From Euwallacea fornicatus (taxonomy: Eukaryota > Arthropoda > Insecta > Coleoptera > Curculionidae): DNA of 64,000 nt. Where the stretch lies: the NCBI RefSeq assembly GCF_040115645.1, contig NC_089541.1, positions 5,022,001-5,086,000 of the forward strand, read 5' to 3'. How positions within the stretch are numbered: the first letter of the stretch is position 1; every line of letters starts with the position of its first letter. Below are positions 22,725-35,249 of this stretch, in pieces. The notes under the pieces were generated by a model. That model was not told the origin of the DNA, did no database searches, and saw only the letters and a program-made list of their open reading frames with translations. The translations under genes and the position numbers were made by a program.

Positions 22725-24800
22725 ATGTGTTCTTTCACGTATTTGCTGTCGGTGGGGATAGTTTTTGGTGTCTTAAGTGCAGGAGTGTCTGCCAATCCAG
22801 ATGCGAAGAGGCTTTATGATGATTTGTTGAGCAATTACAATAGGTTAATTAGACCTGTACGGAATCACTCCACTAATATTCTAGTGAAACTTGGACTTAG
22901 GCTCTCGCAGCTCATTGAATTGGTAAAAATCTCATGTTTACTTATTCAGTTCTAATCTTTGTCATTCTTTGAATAGAATCTGAAGGATCAAATTCTGACA
23001 ACGAATGTCTGGTTGGAGCACGTAAGTTTAGGGTTAAATTACAATCTACATAAATGCAGATTTTTTGCATGTTCAGGAATGGTATGATTATAAGTTCCAG
23101 TGGAATCCTTCAGAATATGGAGGGGTGATGGAGTTGTATGTACCATCAGAGCATATTTGGTTACCAGATATACTTCTGTATAATAAGTAAGTTGCTGGAA
23201 AATTTCCAGTTCTTAGAATACAGAATTTTTTCTCAGTGCTGATGGCGAATACGTGATAACCACCATGACAAAAGCAGTTCTACGTTTCGATGGTAAAATC
23301 CATTGGACTCCACCGGCAATTTTCAAATCATCCTGTGAAATCGATGTCAGGTATTTTCCTTTCGATCAACAAACTTGCTTTATGAAGTTTGGGAGTTGGA
23401 CTTATGGCAGTCAGGTAAACAACAATACTTGATTGTTTACAAATTATTACCTGGTTTACGACAGATTGATCTCCAACACATAAGACAAGAACCGGGTGAA
23501 GATATCGTGGCTATGGGAATAGACCTTCAGGAATATTATCCCAGTGTTGAATGGGACATTTTGGCTGTTCCTGCTGAAAGACATGAGAAATATTACCCTT
23601 GTTGTCCTGAACCTTATCCAGGTTATTTATTAGATATTGAAATACGCTGAAACTTTGATGTTTATTATTTGTTTTTTCAGATATCTTTTTCAATATTACT
23701 CTGAGACGGAAAACGCTGTTTTATACTGTGAACCTTATAGTCCCATGTGTAGGGATTTCTTACCTCTCAGTGCTGGTTTTCTACCTTCCGGCAGACTCTG
23801 GAGAAAAAATCGCCCTATGCATCAATATTCTATTATCTCAGACCATGTTTTTCCTCCTTATATCCGAAATTATTCCATCTACGTCTTTAGCTTTACCACT
23901 CTTAGGTAAGCACATGTTCTTTCCAGGAGAATGAGAAAATTTAAGGAAGATTTCCAGGAAAATATATATTGTTCACAATGGTAATGGTGGGGTTTTCTGT
24001 GGTGATAACTATAATAATACTCAACGTGCACTATCGTAAACCCAGCACCCACAAAATGTCTCCTTGGGTTCGCAGCTTCTTCATCAAAACTGTGCCTAAG
24101 TTGCTATTAATGCGGGTTCCTAAGGATTTATTAACCGAATTGGCAGCTAGGAAAATACCTTCTATGATTCAGGGTAAAACTGCCAGGGATTTAGAGGCTT
24201 TATCACCTAGTTCCAGTTCCACCTCTTCGAGTTCAAGCAGGAATAGGGGTCGAGGGTGTAATGGGTTGCATTCTACTACTGCTACTAATAGGTATAATAT
24301 AACGAAAGGATAGCGGAGATAATATAATTGGAGTTATAGATTAAGAGGATTTGCTGGTACTCTCAGTGCTAGAATGGGCTATAATGGCCTCCCTTCAGTA
24401 TTTTCTGGATTAGATGAAAGTGATTCTGGAACCAGGAAAAAGTATCCTTTTGAGCTGGAAAAGGCGATTCATAATGTCATGTTCATTCAGCATCACATCC
24501 AGAGACAAGATCAATTTAACGCTGTATGTGAGAATTGTCATTTTCAAGGCAATTTTAGATGGAATAACTTTGTAGGAAGACCAAGACTGGGGCTTCGTAG
24601 CCATGGTCCTCGATCGAATGTTTCTCTGGATATTTTTTTTTACGTCTTTACTGGGCACTGTGGCTATTCTATGCGAGGCGCCTTCGTTGTACGACGACAC
24701 CAAACCAATTGAAATGGAATTCTCCATTGTTGCACAGCAGCAGTTTCTCCCAGATATTTCCATGCAAGGAACTCCAAGGGGGACTCCAAGGACACCTTAA
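22725..24800 (+). CDS. nAChRalpha3: Nicotinic acetylcholine receptor alpha subunit, alpha3-like, 9 exons, 551 aa
   Basis: Cys-loop cation channel subunit of insect cholinergic synapses. Exons 22725-22922, 22977-23021, 23077-23186, 23237-23414, 23465-23621, 23681-23905, 23958-24291, 24340-24523, 24576-24800, all phase-consistent. Signal peptide about 1-23 (MCSFTYLLSVGIVFGVLSAG), then NPDAKRLYDDLLSNYNRLIR. The Cys-loop is Cys151-Cys165 with 13 residues between. The vicinal pair Cys223-Cys224 (YYPCCPEPYP) makes it an alpha subunit. M1 is about 241-265, M2 271-295 (EKIALCINILLSQTMFFLL), M3 begins YILFTMVMVG, and M4 contains LDRMFLWIFFFTSL. The intracellular loop contains CNGLHSTTATNR, GYNGLPSVFSGLD and RKKYPFELEKAIHNVMFIQHH, as I remember Drosophila alpha3. 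Subunit number is less certain than family. Oddities: introns of 48 and 52 nt, Asn278 at M2 position 6', and loop WTYGSQ one residue shorter than the usual WTYDGxQ. Confidence 0.93.
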
Positions 24801-27340
24801 AGCGGTCTAATTTGAATAAGGTTTGTTCTGAGTTTTGTTTGTTATTAAAAGGTACTGGTGCCTCTCATGTTTTGTCGCCTTTGCGCTGCTGGTGATGTGA
24901 GTGTGAAAAATTTGTTGGATTGTTTAGAAATTTTAATGGTAGGTAAGTAGTTTATTATTTGGGAGTGGATTCAGTAGTGCAAATTGACATACGGCAAGTC
25001 TCATTTGTCTTTCTCAACCTTCACCAAATTGAGAGTGAGTCCTTATTTGGTAAGTGTGTTTGGTAAGCAAATATATAGTATACATTTTATAATTATAATT
25101 TCTATTACAGCAGATTTAAGACAATCCTCTAACTCTTTCTTAATTAATATAATAGATATTAAGCCCATACCTATTACCAAACAAGTTCAATACTTACCCA
25201 TTTCATTATAGAATCAATTAAAGACACAGAAAATGTATATTGTGATTAGTTCTGTAACATAAATAAATCGTACTTTTAAGGTACTTAAACACTTACTATG
25301 TTGACTTTGTGAAATTCATCCTAAGGTATTGTTCAATCATTATTATTCTTTGAAGTTTTATTCAATTTTTACTTGAGTGCCTCATATTACAACAATCTTG
25401 AATGACGAGCGTTTCCAACAATCAATGAAGTATATGCAAGGTGGAACCCTCATCGAAGTAGATTGGAATTTATTATAGGGGTCAATTGTTTTGGACTGTA
25501 ATCGTCTGCGGAAAAAATTAAGAAAATGTTTCAGATGAATTGCACCAATTTCGAAACTAAAATTAAGTCGGTACATTTAATCTCCGATGTTTGCCTCTAT
25601 ATCCATTGGAGTGGTCCGTTGCAGAAGATCTGATATAGCCGATAGAGAAAGAAGGTGGAAGGAAAAATGGATGCGCTAGGAAAGGGTAGCAAGATATCTT
25701 CTTCCTTATAGGGATGTTCTTTTTTGCCGCTTCTGCTTCTCTGGTGCAGTTAATCCAGACCCACCTAAACCTTCTTCTTCAATCTTTGTCTTTGTCCTTT
25801 TGGATGGCGGTATCCATTTTCGTCTGGTACCCCCTGAAAGTGTTTATTATTCGCCGCATTAGGCCTGGTTAAGCGTAATTAGTTTCAGGAATCACCGGTC
25901 ATCACTTTAATCAGCCCTGACTTGCCGCTCCGCGGCCCCAACAGGACAATTTGCCCAAAATTGCCTCGAACGGTAACGACTCGAATTGCTCTGATGATAG
26001 TTATTTGATACTAGCACCGCTAATAAGATGCGAATAATAAGGGTTTTCGATGGTGCAAAAATGGTCCGCAATAACACGGCTTCATAAGCCCTAATGAACC
26101 TCTCGAGTCTTTAGGTCGCTTCGTTATTTCTTGAAGAATCTGCACGAGCTTATATCTTTTGAAACTTAAGAGGCAACACATGGCAGCGGTATTTAGAAAA
26201 CCATATGCAATTTTCTGACCCATTATGTCGAAAGAGCGCCTTAAAATTTGCCCAATTCAGACTTCTCTGTTGTTCCATTGGTTTTGTTTCTTTTCGGCCT
26301 TAACAGCAGTGTATTTCGGAACTGTGATGCCCGGCTATATCATTATCGCCTTAGATCTATTATGCTCTAAGACGAGCTTTCTTTCTATAAATGATTATTT
26401 TCGCATTTTTGTTGATGGCTAATGATATGGTTCAGGAGTGCAGGTGCAAAATTTAACGCTCAACTGCCATGGTGCCTTTTTTAAATACTTAGCAACTAAA
26501 TCGCCTCCCAACGCCTGAGGTGTTACTACTTACTACTAAGTATAACATGTAGAACCCCTCCCTTCCAGTTGGAAATAATCATTTTGTTTCATTTCATATC
26601 AACTTCCATAGAAGCTCGAATTCCATTGAAGCCTCTGTTCCCAGGCTTCTCTCGTTAAAATCACACCTGAAGATGACGAAGCTGAAATCGGCCGCTAAAA
26701 AATTAATATAAGATACCAGCCCAATTTTTAAAAAACGATATATTACCTATTGATCCCCGCTAATGATCTTTTTCAGTCAGCAAACCCTTTCCGATTGTGG
26801 CTCCATGCATAAATTTGCAATTCATGATTATTCATATTTCAAATTTGAATCACCATTCATTGGTAGTCGTTAAAGTGGCCCTATTTTAACCCTTACTTTT
26901 TTGGATCTATACAGACGTGATTGGACAAAGTTAGTCCAGGTATAAACGATCGTTTTCTAAAAAAAGAAAATAAAAATTATCGTCATATTGTAGTCACAAT
27001 TTTAGTGGCTTCACCACTCGGTCTTGAGACGCGATAATTTTCGGTGTTAAAAAAAAATTGTCAGACAAAGGCGGTGCAACATCGTTAAGTTTTCGGCTAG
27101 TTTTGTCACTTTATTGGGCTCCCTTTTATGGGATATATATGGTGCTTTTATTGCCACATTCACGTGGTTACCACATTTTTCTCATTGTGCCTCTCATCAC
27201 GTTATCTCTCTCCTTTGTAAGTTCATAAACTGGCAATGGAACTTTAGCTTAAAACATGAGTGATGCGTATCTCTTCATTTGTCAGAATATATTAACCTGT
27301 TCAAAATTTCAGTTGGTAGTGAGAATTCTCTAAATGGATA
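24801..27340. other. Gene-free stretch downstream of the nicotinic receptor gene
   Basis: Includes the 3' untranslated region of the receptor gene (AATAAA-like sequence near 25262). The rest is AT-rich with short random open frames. Two pyrimidine- and Arg-codon-rich stretches at 25720-25820 and 26560-26700 do not form a recognisable product. Confidence 0.45.
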
Positions 27341-28027
27341 TATACAGGGTGTTATTTAAACACGTGGACCTACTTCAAGGGATGATTCTTTGAATGGTTC
27401 TAAGGCACCAAGTTTACATAAACATAGGTCCGATATTACTTCGTTTTCAAGATACGAAATGTAACACTTAGAAAAAATCGTTACATATTAAAAAAAAACT
27501 CCTAAGTAACAATAAGTAATACAAATCTTACAATAGTTGCTGAAAATGTCCTCTTTCAACTTCAATGCAGGCATTAGCTGGGCTTAACACTGACTGCCGA
27601 ACATGTTGAAATATTCCCCGCCGATATTTGATCTAATTAAATGAATGCCGTATCTATTAGATTACTTCTCCTTCAGTATTGACCTTAGATCCATAAACGA
27701 AGAATTTTACACACCTCAAAAAAAATCTAACGGAGTTAAAGTCGGTGATCTGGTTGGTCATCACTGCTTAGTGCGGAAAAAGTATAAAATTTTAAAATGT
27801 CAGTGGCGCATAAATAACAAAGATAATCACAAATAACATTGTCAAATTTCAACAAAAGCGGCTAAAGGATTATTTTTACAAAAAAACTATTAAAAAAATA
27901 GTTTGACACCCTGTATCTTGAAAACGAAACGTTACCAAACCTATGTTGATATAAACTTTTTGTATTAAAATCACACAAATAAATACCCCTTAAAGTTTGG
28001 CCAAGTTCTTACATAACAGCCTGTATA
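27341..28027 (-). mobile_element. Deleted mariner-superfamily element, 0.69 kb, with long inverted ends
   Basis: Both ends, read inward, start TATACAGG(G/C)TGTTAT and remain alignable for about 120 bp, including CATAAACATAGGT / CAACATAGGT and TTCGTTTTCAAGATAC. On the minus strand near 27530-27620 the end of a transposase frame survives: RQSVLSPANACIEVERGHFQ followed by QLL and a stop, the same RGHF/GGHF ending seen in the relic at 772-1340. The rest of the transposase is missing, so it is a non-autonomous internal-deletion derivative. Confidence 0.65.
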
Positions 28028-28552
28028 AAGCGCTCTTTTTTGGTTGCATTGAGTAACTGGGATAGTTCGGTTATGTGTCACCTATTGGAAAAATAATCTG
28101 TTAATTTGGACAGCTGCGCAAAGTAGAAAGTACAAAAAGTAGTTAAATTGAACTTATCTTAGTGTATACAAGAGGATAGTCCCAGTGGTACATAGATGGT
28201 GGTTTTTTTGGTAAAAAATTGTAAATGGCTCAGTGAAAAAGGATTTGCAAATAATGAAGAGATGGGGTCCGAGATTGATACCTATTTTGAAACATTCGCA
28301 ACTTCATCACTGAACATTGCTGAGAGAAGTGTCAATTTCAAAGGAGATTATATTGAAAAATAATGTAATATTTTCCAAGTTTTTTTTTCTTTGAATGTTA
28401 GGTAGGGTATTTTTGAGATTATGCTCGTAAATGTGGATCCTCTCTTTTATTTTAGACGGACGTGTTGGAATACCTCGATCGTAGGCCTAATTTAATGTAA
28501 CTTAGTAATTGAAGCTGACAACTTATTAAGATTTCTCATATCAAGTAGGACA

Positions 28553-28714
28553 ATTCATATTATCGGTTATGTCACAGTCAGGTCAAATATTGTAATATTT
28601 ATTCCATATGGTTTGACTGTGCATGATAACCTGCATAAACAATGCAAAATGGATGTTGTTAGTCTAACCGTGAACAGTTCGTGATTGGATCGTGACCTGA
28701 CCGATAATATGAAT
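28553..28714. mobile_element. Short inverted-repeat element (MITE-like), 162 bp
   Basis: The 15-mer ATTCATATTATCGGT at 28553-28567 has its exact reverse complement at 28700-28714. GTCAGGTCA/TGACCTGAC stretches lie just inside. No coding capacity. It could fold into a long hairpin. No target duplication was identified. Confidence 0.55.
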
Positions 28715-31700
28715 CGCCCTCAAATAAACAAATATCAATAAATATTCTGAATTTAGACAGAAATTTATAGATCATTTCAAAAATGAGAAACGTGATTCGG
28801 GGCTTTATATTACCAATTTCGGCCAGAATATCCGCGATATGGTGCGGATGCCCGAATTCACCAATACTTCATGTTTCAATAAAAGAAATAAAAATAAAAA
28901 TTGACATTGCCAGGGACCTATCCTCTTCTACTATTGTTGAAGATTTCGGAAGAAAATTTACGTGATTCGAAAAATGTTTGAAACCATCCTGAATTTGGAT
29001 AAAAAAGGTACATACGACCAAAGTTTATAATATTCAATTAAAAAACTGAAGAGAAAAGTCGTGTTACTGACCTACTGATTTCTTTTCTTGTAAATTTTGT
29101 TTACCTTTTGAAACGAATTTATATGAGTAGGAAGGTACTTGGAGCAACATTGATAATGTTTGTTCAAAAATGAAAAGTCGGATTTCAAATATGATATCGC
29201 AGAGAAAGAAAAGTTTAATTGATAAAGTGTTAATCGTTTTGAATTTTCTCGCCAAATAAACTGAGGAAAAAATAAAAACTTTTTTCCAATATATTAGATT
29301 TTTTCGATTAGTTGCGAAAGTATTCGAAATGTCTCAAATTTTAAAACGGTGTATTATTCAACTGCAAAGTGTGCATCATTGTCCCGAATTAACGGATTTC
29401 GTATATTGTGTGCTTAGCGAGATCCTCGTGGTGGAGCTTCGGAAATGGACACCCGCATTTTCAGGGTATTGGCTACAAAATTGAACGCCCTCTTAATTTC
29501 ATTAGAGCAAAGGGGGAAATTACTCTGTAGCAAGCTCCTTTGATCTACAACAATTCGGTTACTTTTCAAAGCAGTTGTGACACCAGTCAGTATTTTATAC
29601 ATGGTTGACACCATGAGGTAGATTCGCCAATATTGAGACAACTCACTTCACACACAACTTCTTACTTTACTAGCGTTTTCAATAGAGAAAAATAGCACAA
29701 ATATTTAAAACACAAAAGATTTAGCAACAATATTTAATAATCTAATAACGAATTTGAATGAATCTAAAATATTGGAATCTCTATGGATTTGGAATATGAA
29801 CGAACGTCATACGAATGGAAGGGTCTTGACTACTTATACTACCACGAAACCATGGGTATACAAATGATAAAATGAATTTTTCTAGAGCACACCGTTAATG
29901 GTAGTTTAGCAGTTTAAACAGAACTTAGACCTGGTCTAAGTTAACCATATTTGATGATTCTGTCATATCCAACAAAGGGATGACGTTTCTTAAATAAACC
30001 AGGACTCTAATCGCGTTGTAATATCACCATTAGATTTTCACGAGAAATCAAATAGAAACAATGTAAGGGGAATAGATCCATAGGCGTAACATAAGGTACT
30101 TGGTTTAACGATTAGAAGGTATATAACACAGTTTAAACCAAATTTTTCATTATTCTTTGTCAGTAAATCTTTCATAGATGGTTCTATAATAGATATAGGG
30201 AAACGTTGGTCAATTGATACAGAATTGTTAAATCATAATCTTCTGCAAACAGGAGTATTTCTCCATCCTCGGAGTTGAATCAAAAAACTAAACGTTAATT
30301 CGTTTTTGTGAATCAGCACTGAAACTTTTTGCTTGTTCATCATTAAAGGTCCTCTGGTGAACTGATACGAAGTCACTGATTACACAAGGTTCACTCTGTT
30401 AAGATGTTTGGCAGGTGCAACGAAGTCGGAATGTGTTAAACTAAGGGTTGGGTATGGGTATTTTCAACGCGAAAGGCGATGCTGATGCCCCGCTAAGATA
30501 TCGGAGTTTACCACGAAAAATCCGTGCAAACCGCTTGTTAAAGGTGATGAAAGCCCGTAATTTACTCGAATCGGTCCGGTCGTAATTGGGGTGTTATCAA
30601 AAATAAACAAAACGAAGAAAATTATAGGTAAATATTGGTTTTCAGCGCCGAAATCGCCACGGGATACGCTTTTAGCCAAACGAAGTAAATTCCTCCAAAA
30701 AAAGATGAGAAAAGCCACACCACCTTGCAAATATCTAAACAAACATGCTCAAGCTGCCTTATGTCAATTATTTGTTTGTGTTTCCCTCATCCGCCAGCCT
30801 GGTAGCATTTTTATACATGGTGCTCACAAATTTTGCGACCCCGAACTTGTGTTTGGTTTATGGTTAACTGCCGCACTCGGCCGTGCCCAGGATAAACACA
30901 GCGGCTTTCAAATGTGCCGACCAAAAGAAAACATCTGAGGGTGGCCTAAATAAAGTGTAAAATTGTGTTTATATAACTCTTTTGCTAAGGGAGTTTTAAG
31001 CTCAAGAGACCCTCATTGATGCCTTAACTTCTGCAAAATAAAACATCTGCTAATAAAGAAAAAATCGTTTAAGCTTTATTCACACTCGGTTTTTTTGCCA
31101 TCAGCGATAATCCACACCCGAAGCAAATTGATTGGGCAAATAATGCATCAAACTACCAACACCTGCACCTATAGCGGTCTTCTTTGACTAAACGCCGAAA
31201 AAACTGAAGACTTAGCGCGAAGAAAAAAACGAAGGCCCCCAGAAAGCATTGACTTGCTAATTCTCATAGCACCGGCAGGTAGATATTCTAATAAGCCACC
31301 GTTAATTTTTTATAGTCCCACTAATAGGGATGAAAACCGACCTTTATAATTAGTACGGTGTAAAGGTAGGTATAATATGTACCTGCTAGAAAATGTAGAA
31401 ATCAAAGGATTTTATTGGTCTTCCTTAAAATAAACGAGTTTAACTGAAGTCGCTCAATCGTCAACTTAAATGAGCTTCTGAGAAAACAATTCGTAAATAC
31501 ATAATTAATAAGAACTTTTCAAATAGTTCACCTGACATATTTCGCAATTTTTTACAGGAAAGCTAGAAAATAATACCAAAATTGTAGCTTTTCTAAAGTC
31601 AAATTAACGCACAAATTTGAGAAAAGACTCAGGAGTATTAAAAGTAGTAAACGATTAGCAATATCTCAACGAAATTTGTCGGATTTCTCGAATGAAGGGG

Positions 31701-34602
31701 CGCCATGCATTAGTGCCCTTATCACCTCGTTTCGTTCCCGGAGATGCGATGTGCACCGGGGCATACGCATGTTTAAGTCGTAAGTTGTCATGGTAATATC
31801 ACTTCTTTCGAATTCTTCCCCATTAATTGATGTCTAATTTACCAAAAGTTTACCAGTTTTACGGATACGAAAACTGCATAACCGATACGACAAACACGTT
31901 GAAATATCTGCAAACATTAAACGTAATAAAACGTAATAAAATGACATATAACGTAATTAAATGAAAGCAAAGTTGAAGCTTTATAATTGAAAATCGGGTA
32001 ATCGACCAGCTAAAAGTGCTTTTCACTACAGCAAAGAATTTCTGGCATTCCACCACAAGTGAGGCAACTCTTTCATCGGCAGGCCATGTGTTGGTGCCCC
32101 TATGATGTAACTTTGAAGTCAACGGTGGGTCATAAAACGGTGGTGCATTGGTATATATGTACGTACATATAAGAGGTAAGGGCTTATGGTGATGTCACTT
32201 GGCGTCACTCACAACACTGAAAAATTCTTCTAGATGATTGGTTTTGACAGTCTATTAATTGACGTGAATATTAGCAAACACCGTCATTAAAAAACAAAAG
32301 AATTTCAAACGATCAAATGTGGACATGTCATTGCACGCTGACTGTGAAGTCATATTTTGACGTTTAACGACTTAACTTTATTTAACTGGCCTGGAATTGA
32401 TACGCGACATTTAATTGGCGCGGGAAGTAGAAAAGTTTCATTTATGGTTGTCATGGAAATGAAAGACAAATGAAACGGACCATTAATGTCAAACTTGACG
32501 CCAATTCCGATTTAATTTTTGCTCAATCTAGGTCTAATTTAAGTTTATTTTTGAAAAATCTAGTTAAATCCAGTAGCAAAAGAACTAGTATATTAATCGA
32601 TATTGTGAAGGACTAATGACCCTGACATCTTATATCAATTAAAACCTAATTTGACATTCGGGTCATAATAATACATTTCCCAACCTCCGTGTTTAACATG
32701 CTATTAGCATTACATTGTAAGTTGTTTACTCTTAGAATGAAATAATGCAAAGAGTTATTAAAGGTTATTAAGTTATTAAGGGTTATGCTGCCATATATAG
32801 TTAACTTATTAATCTTGCGGTAATGAAAGGAAAAAGAAGAAAAAATGAGTTATACTGGATTTTGAAGCAGAAGTGGCGGCTATAGGCGAAATTTTTTAAT
32901 GGCCCAGTCGCCGGTTTCTTTAGCTCATTAGCACTTGTATTCCATCCCGTATCCCATTGCCTTACAGGTAGAATAGATAACGGCAACAAAGGAGTTACTG
33001 GAAAGGATTAAAGGCAGCTGGGTATTTACGAGTTGGGCCATTGGTAGTAAAAGACTGTTTGGCAGAAGGAATTCACGCAAATTTGCTCATAAGCTTGGTG
33101 GATTTCTAAGTAACGAAAATTGAAATAAAATGTACCTTCTTCAAATACATTGATCATCACCTAACCAAACTGGTGTCCACCAATAATTTAAAATCGATGG
33201 TGGAAAAACTCATCGTTCTCAATTTTTCCTCATCTTATTTGTACATCTTCACACTAAAATTAATCACCCCTTTGTTCCACAGGGCCTCGCCAAACAAAGC
33301 CCAACGAAAAAAAAAGGCGACACAAAAAGCTTTTCATTAGGAACCTGTCTTGTCAATTGAAAACCAAATTATAGCTTCTCCCGTGGTGGAAAGAGATTAA
33401 CATTTTTATTGAACCTTCTGCTCAAACTGATTACCATTTCGGTTTTATGGTGGATAATTTCATATTCAAAAAACTTTATAGGGAAATGCTATTTTTTTTC
33501 GTCATGTGATTCTTATTTGCAAAACAGATTTGGAGTTTGTCCTTCATTTTTTTTTCTTTTAGTTTTTTGCTTTTAACCTTTTTTTTTCCTTAGGCAGGTT
33601 GAATGGCAAGTTAACGAATTTGCGAGAAACGATTTTTATTAAATTTAATCCTTGATAAAGACCTTCTATTAAGTACGCCGGGTGTGGAAATTTGAAACCG
33701 CTAAAGAAACAAAATATGTGCTTGGGGCAAAAAATGGAAGAAAATTCAAGATAAACTGCAATATTTGAAAATTGTTATGGCGAAATTGGAGGATCTAAAT
33801 TAGAAAGCTGAATATTTGGGTAACTTCAAGTCTACACCTTCAAACCAAAATCTATTTTTTTTTAACAATGGGTGGAATAACAAAATTGTGTTAGACAAAA
33901 ATCTTAGATACATAAATTCCACAGGTCTGTGGAGAGGCTAAATTTAAAACTCGCTGTTGCAAAATTAGACGGTCAGGTACAAAACTACATTTTTAGAAAA
34001 ATAACCTCGAAACCTTGCCGAAATTATGTAAAATATTCAACACAGCGGGAAAAACAACAAAGCTATGTTAGACAATGATATTACGCACATGAATATCTTA
34101 TACCAGAGCCTGCAATAAGGTCTCTTTATGGACGATATTTTAGATTGTTGTTACATTAGAGTCACCACAAATCTGCTTTGTTTGGATACATAAAGCTTAA
34201 ACTTAGAAATTACATAAAACAATCGAGGGAGTGGATACAATAACAATGGCATTGTGGATAAAATACCTGAGGTTATCTTAAAAATTATTCATTAGATAGC
34301 AAAATTCGAAATTTTTGGGAGTTACGGACGAAAACTTTATAGGACTTAGATGCTAATTTTCTAGGCAGTGGGAACAAGTACAAAAGTGACTTGGACAAAA
34401 TTTAATTTTGTTCGTTGTGTGTCTATAAGTGGGACCACTTGACAATATTCTATATATTTATTGCTGAAATAGGGGACTACAAAGCTGAATTATCAGAATC
34501 ATAAGCTATACATTTTCTAGAAACTTTGTAGAAATCCTGAATTGGGCACAATAAAGAGGTCCTGGACAAGACATCATACGGGGTGTTATTAAATAAGTGT
34601 TC
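28715..34602. other. Gene-free stretch, 5.9 kb
   Basis: No coding region I can support. Open frames of up to 115 codons (for example 30591-30938) lack family resemblance, splice logic or codon bias. A short tandem ACGTAATAAA repeat lies at 31918-31943, and a TTATTAA-rich patch at 32755-32785. This is probably upstream regulatory territory and old repeat debris. Confidence 0.45.
31918..31963. repeat. Short tandem repeat ACGTAATAAA
   Basis: Two exact adjacent copies of the ten-base unit followed by two diverged partial copies (ATGACATATA, ACGTAATTAA). Simple low-copy tandem array with no evident role. Confidence 0.6.
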
Positions 34603-35249
34603 TTTATATCGGAGGGTAATTTTTCAAGTACTGTTAAGATGGAAACTCCTTATAAACATGTATTCTGGCTCGTTTAGTTTTTAAAATACAGGGTATCAAA
34701 ATTGAAAAAATCAATTATATATTCTTTGATATATTTCGGGCTCTTCCATCTAATTTCATGGAATTTCGCATTCGGGGGCTTGTTGAAATGAAAAATTCAA
34801 ATTTATCAACGATTTAGTTGTATCTTCGAGAGGATACACAAGGGACTATTAGAACTAGTTATTCCAGCAATTTTGGATAATTAGCGTACATGATCAGCTT
34901 TAAATGGGGTTTTCTCGGAAACCGTTGCTTCTAGCGGGGGCGATAAGGTATACCTTTTTTAAACGCAAGGGAGATAAATAAAATTCTACTTGAAAGTGAT
35001 ATACATTGTCACACAAAAAAGTTGCAGTTGTTTAAAAGTTTTCTAATGGTCGTTTGTGGCGCTCTTTGGAAGATAAAACTAAATTATTGACAACCTTGAA
35101 TTTCTCATCTCAAAAAACTCACGTATACGAAATTTGTGATTTATTCTTTCAAGTTTGATACCTCTTATCTTGAAAACTAAATGAGCTAGGAGACATGTTT
35201 ATAAGAACTTTTCATCTTAAAACTACTTCAAAAATCTCCCTATATAAAT
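34603..35249. mobile_element. Non-autonomous inverted-repeat element, about 0.65 kb
   Basis: The left arm (about 34603-34735) and right arm (about 35130-35249) are imperfect reverse complements: GTTAAGATGGAAACTCCTTA, AAACATGT, TTTAGTTTT(T/C)AA(A/G)AT and GGTATCAAA all recur inverted. The centre has no coding frame. Outer flanks TACGGGGTGTTATTA (34577) and TACGGGATGTTTTATTT (35270) are in direct orientation, which suggests that two related elements lie side by side or that one inserted in the other. Confidence 0.6.

Noticed and set aside
24311..24330. In-frame stops in the nicotinic receptor suggesting a pseudogene
   Set aside because: They fall inside a 48-nt GT-AG intron whose removal restores the expected sequence and frame.
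27645..27836. Plus-strand 63-codon frame inside the deleted mariner-type element
   Set aside because: The element's coding strand is minus. This is an antisense chance frame.
30591..30938. 115-codon plus-strand open frame in the desert
   Set aside because: No recognisable domain, no splice context and overlapped by an opposite-strand frame. Treated as chance.
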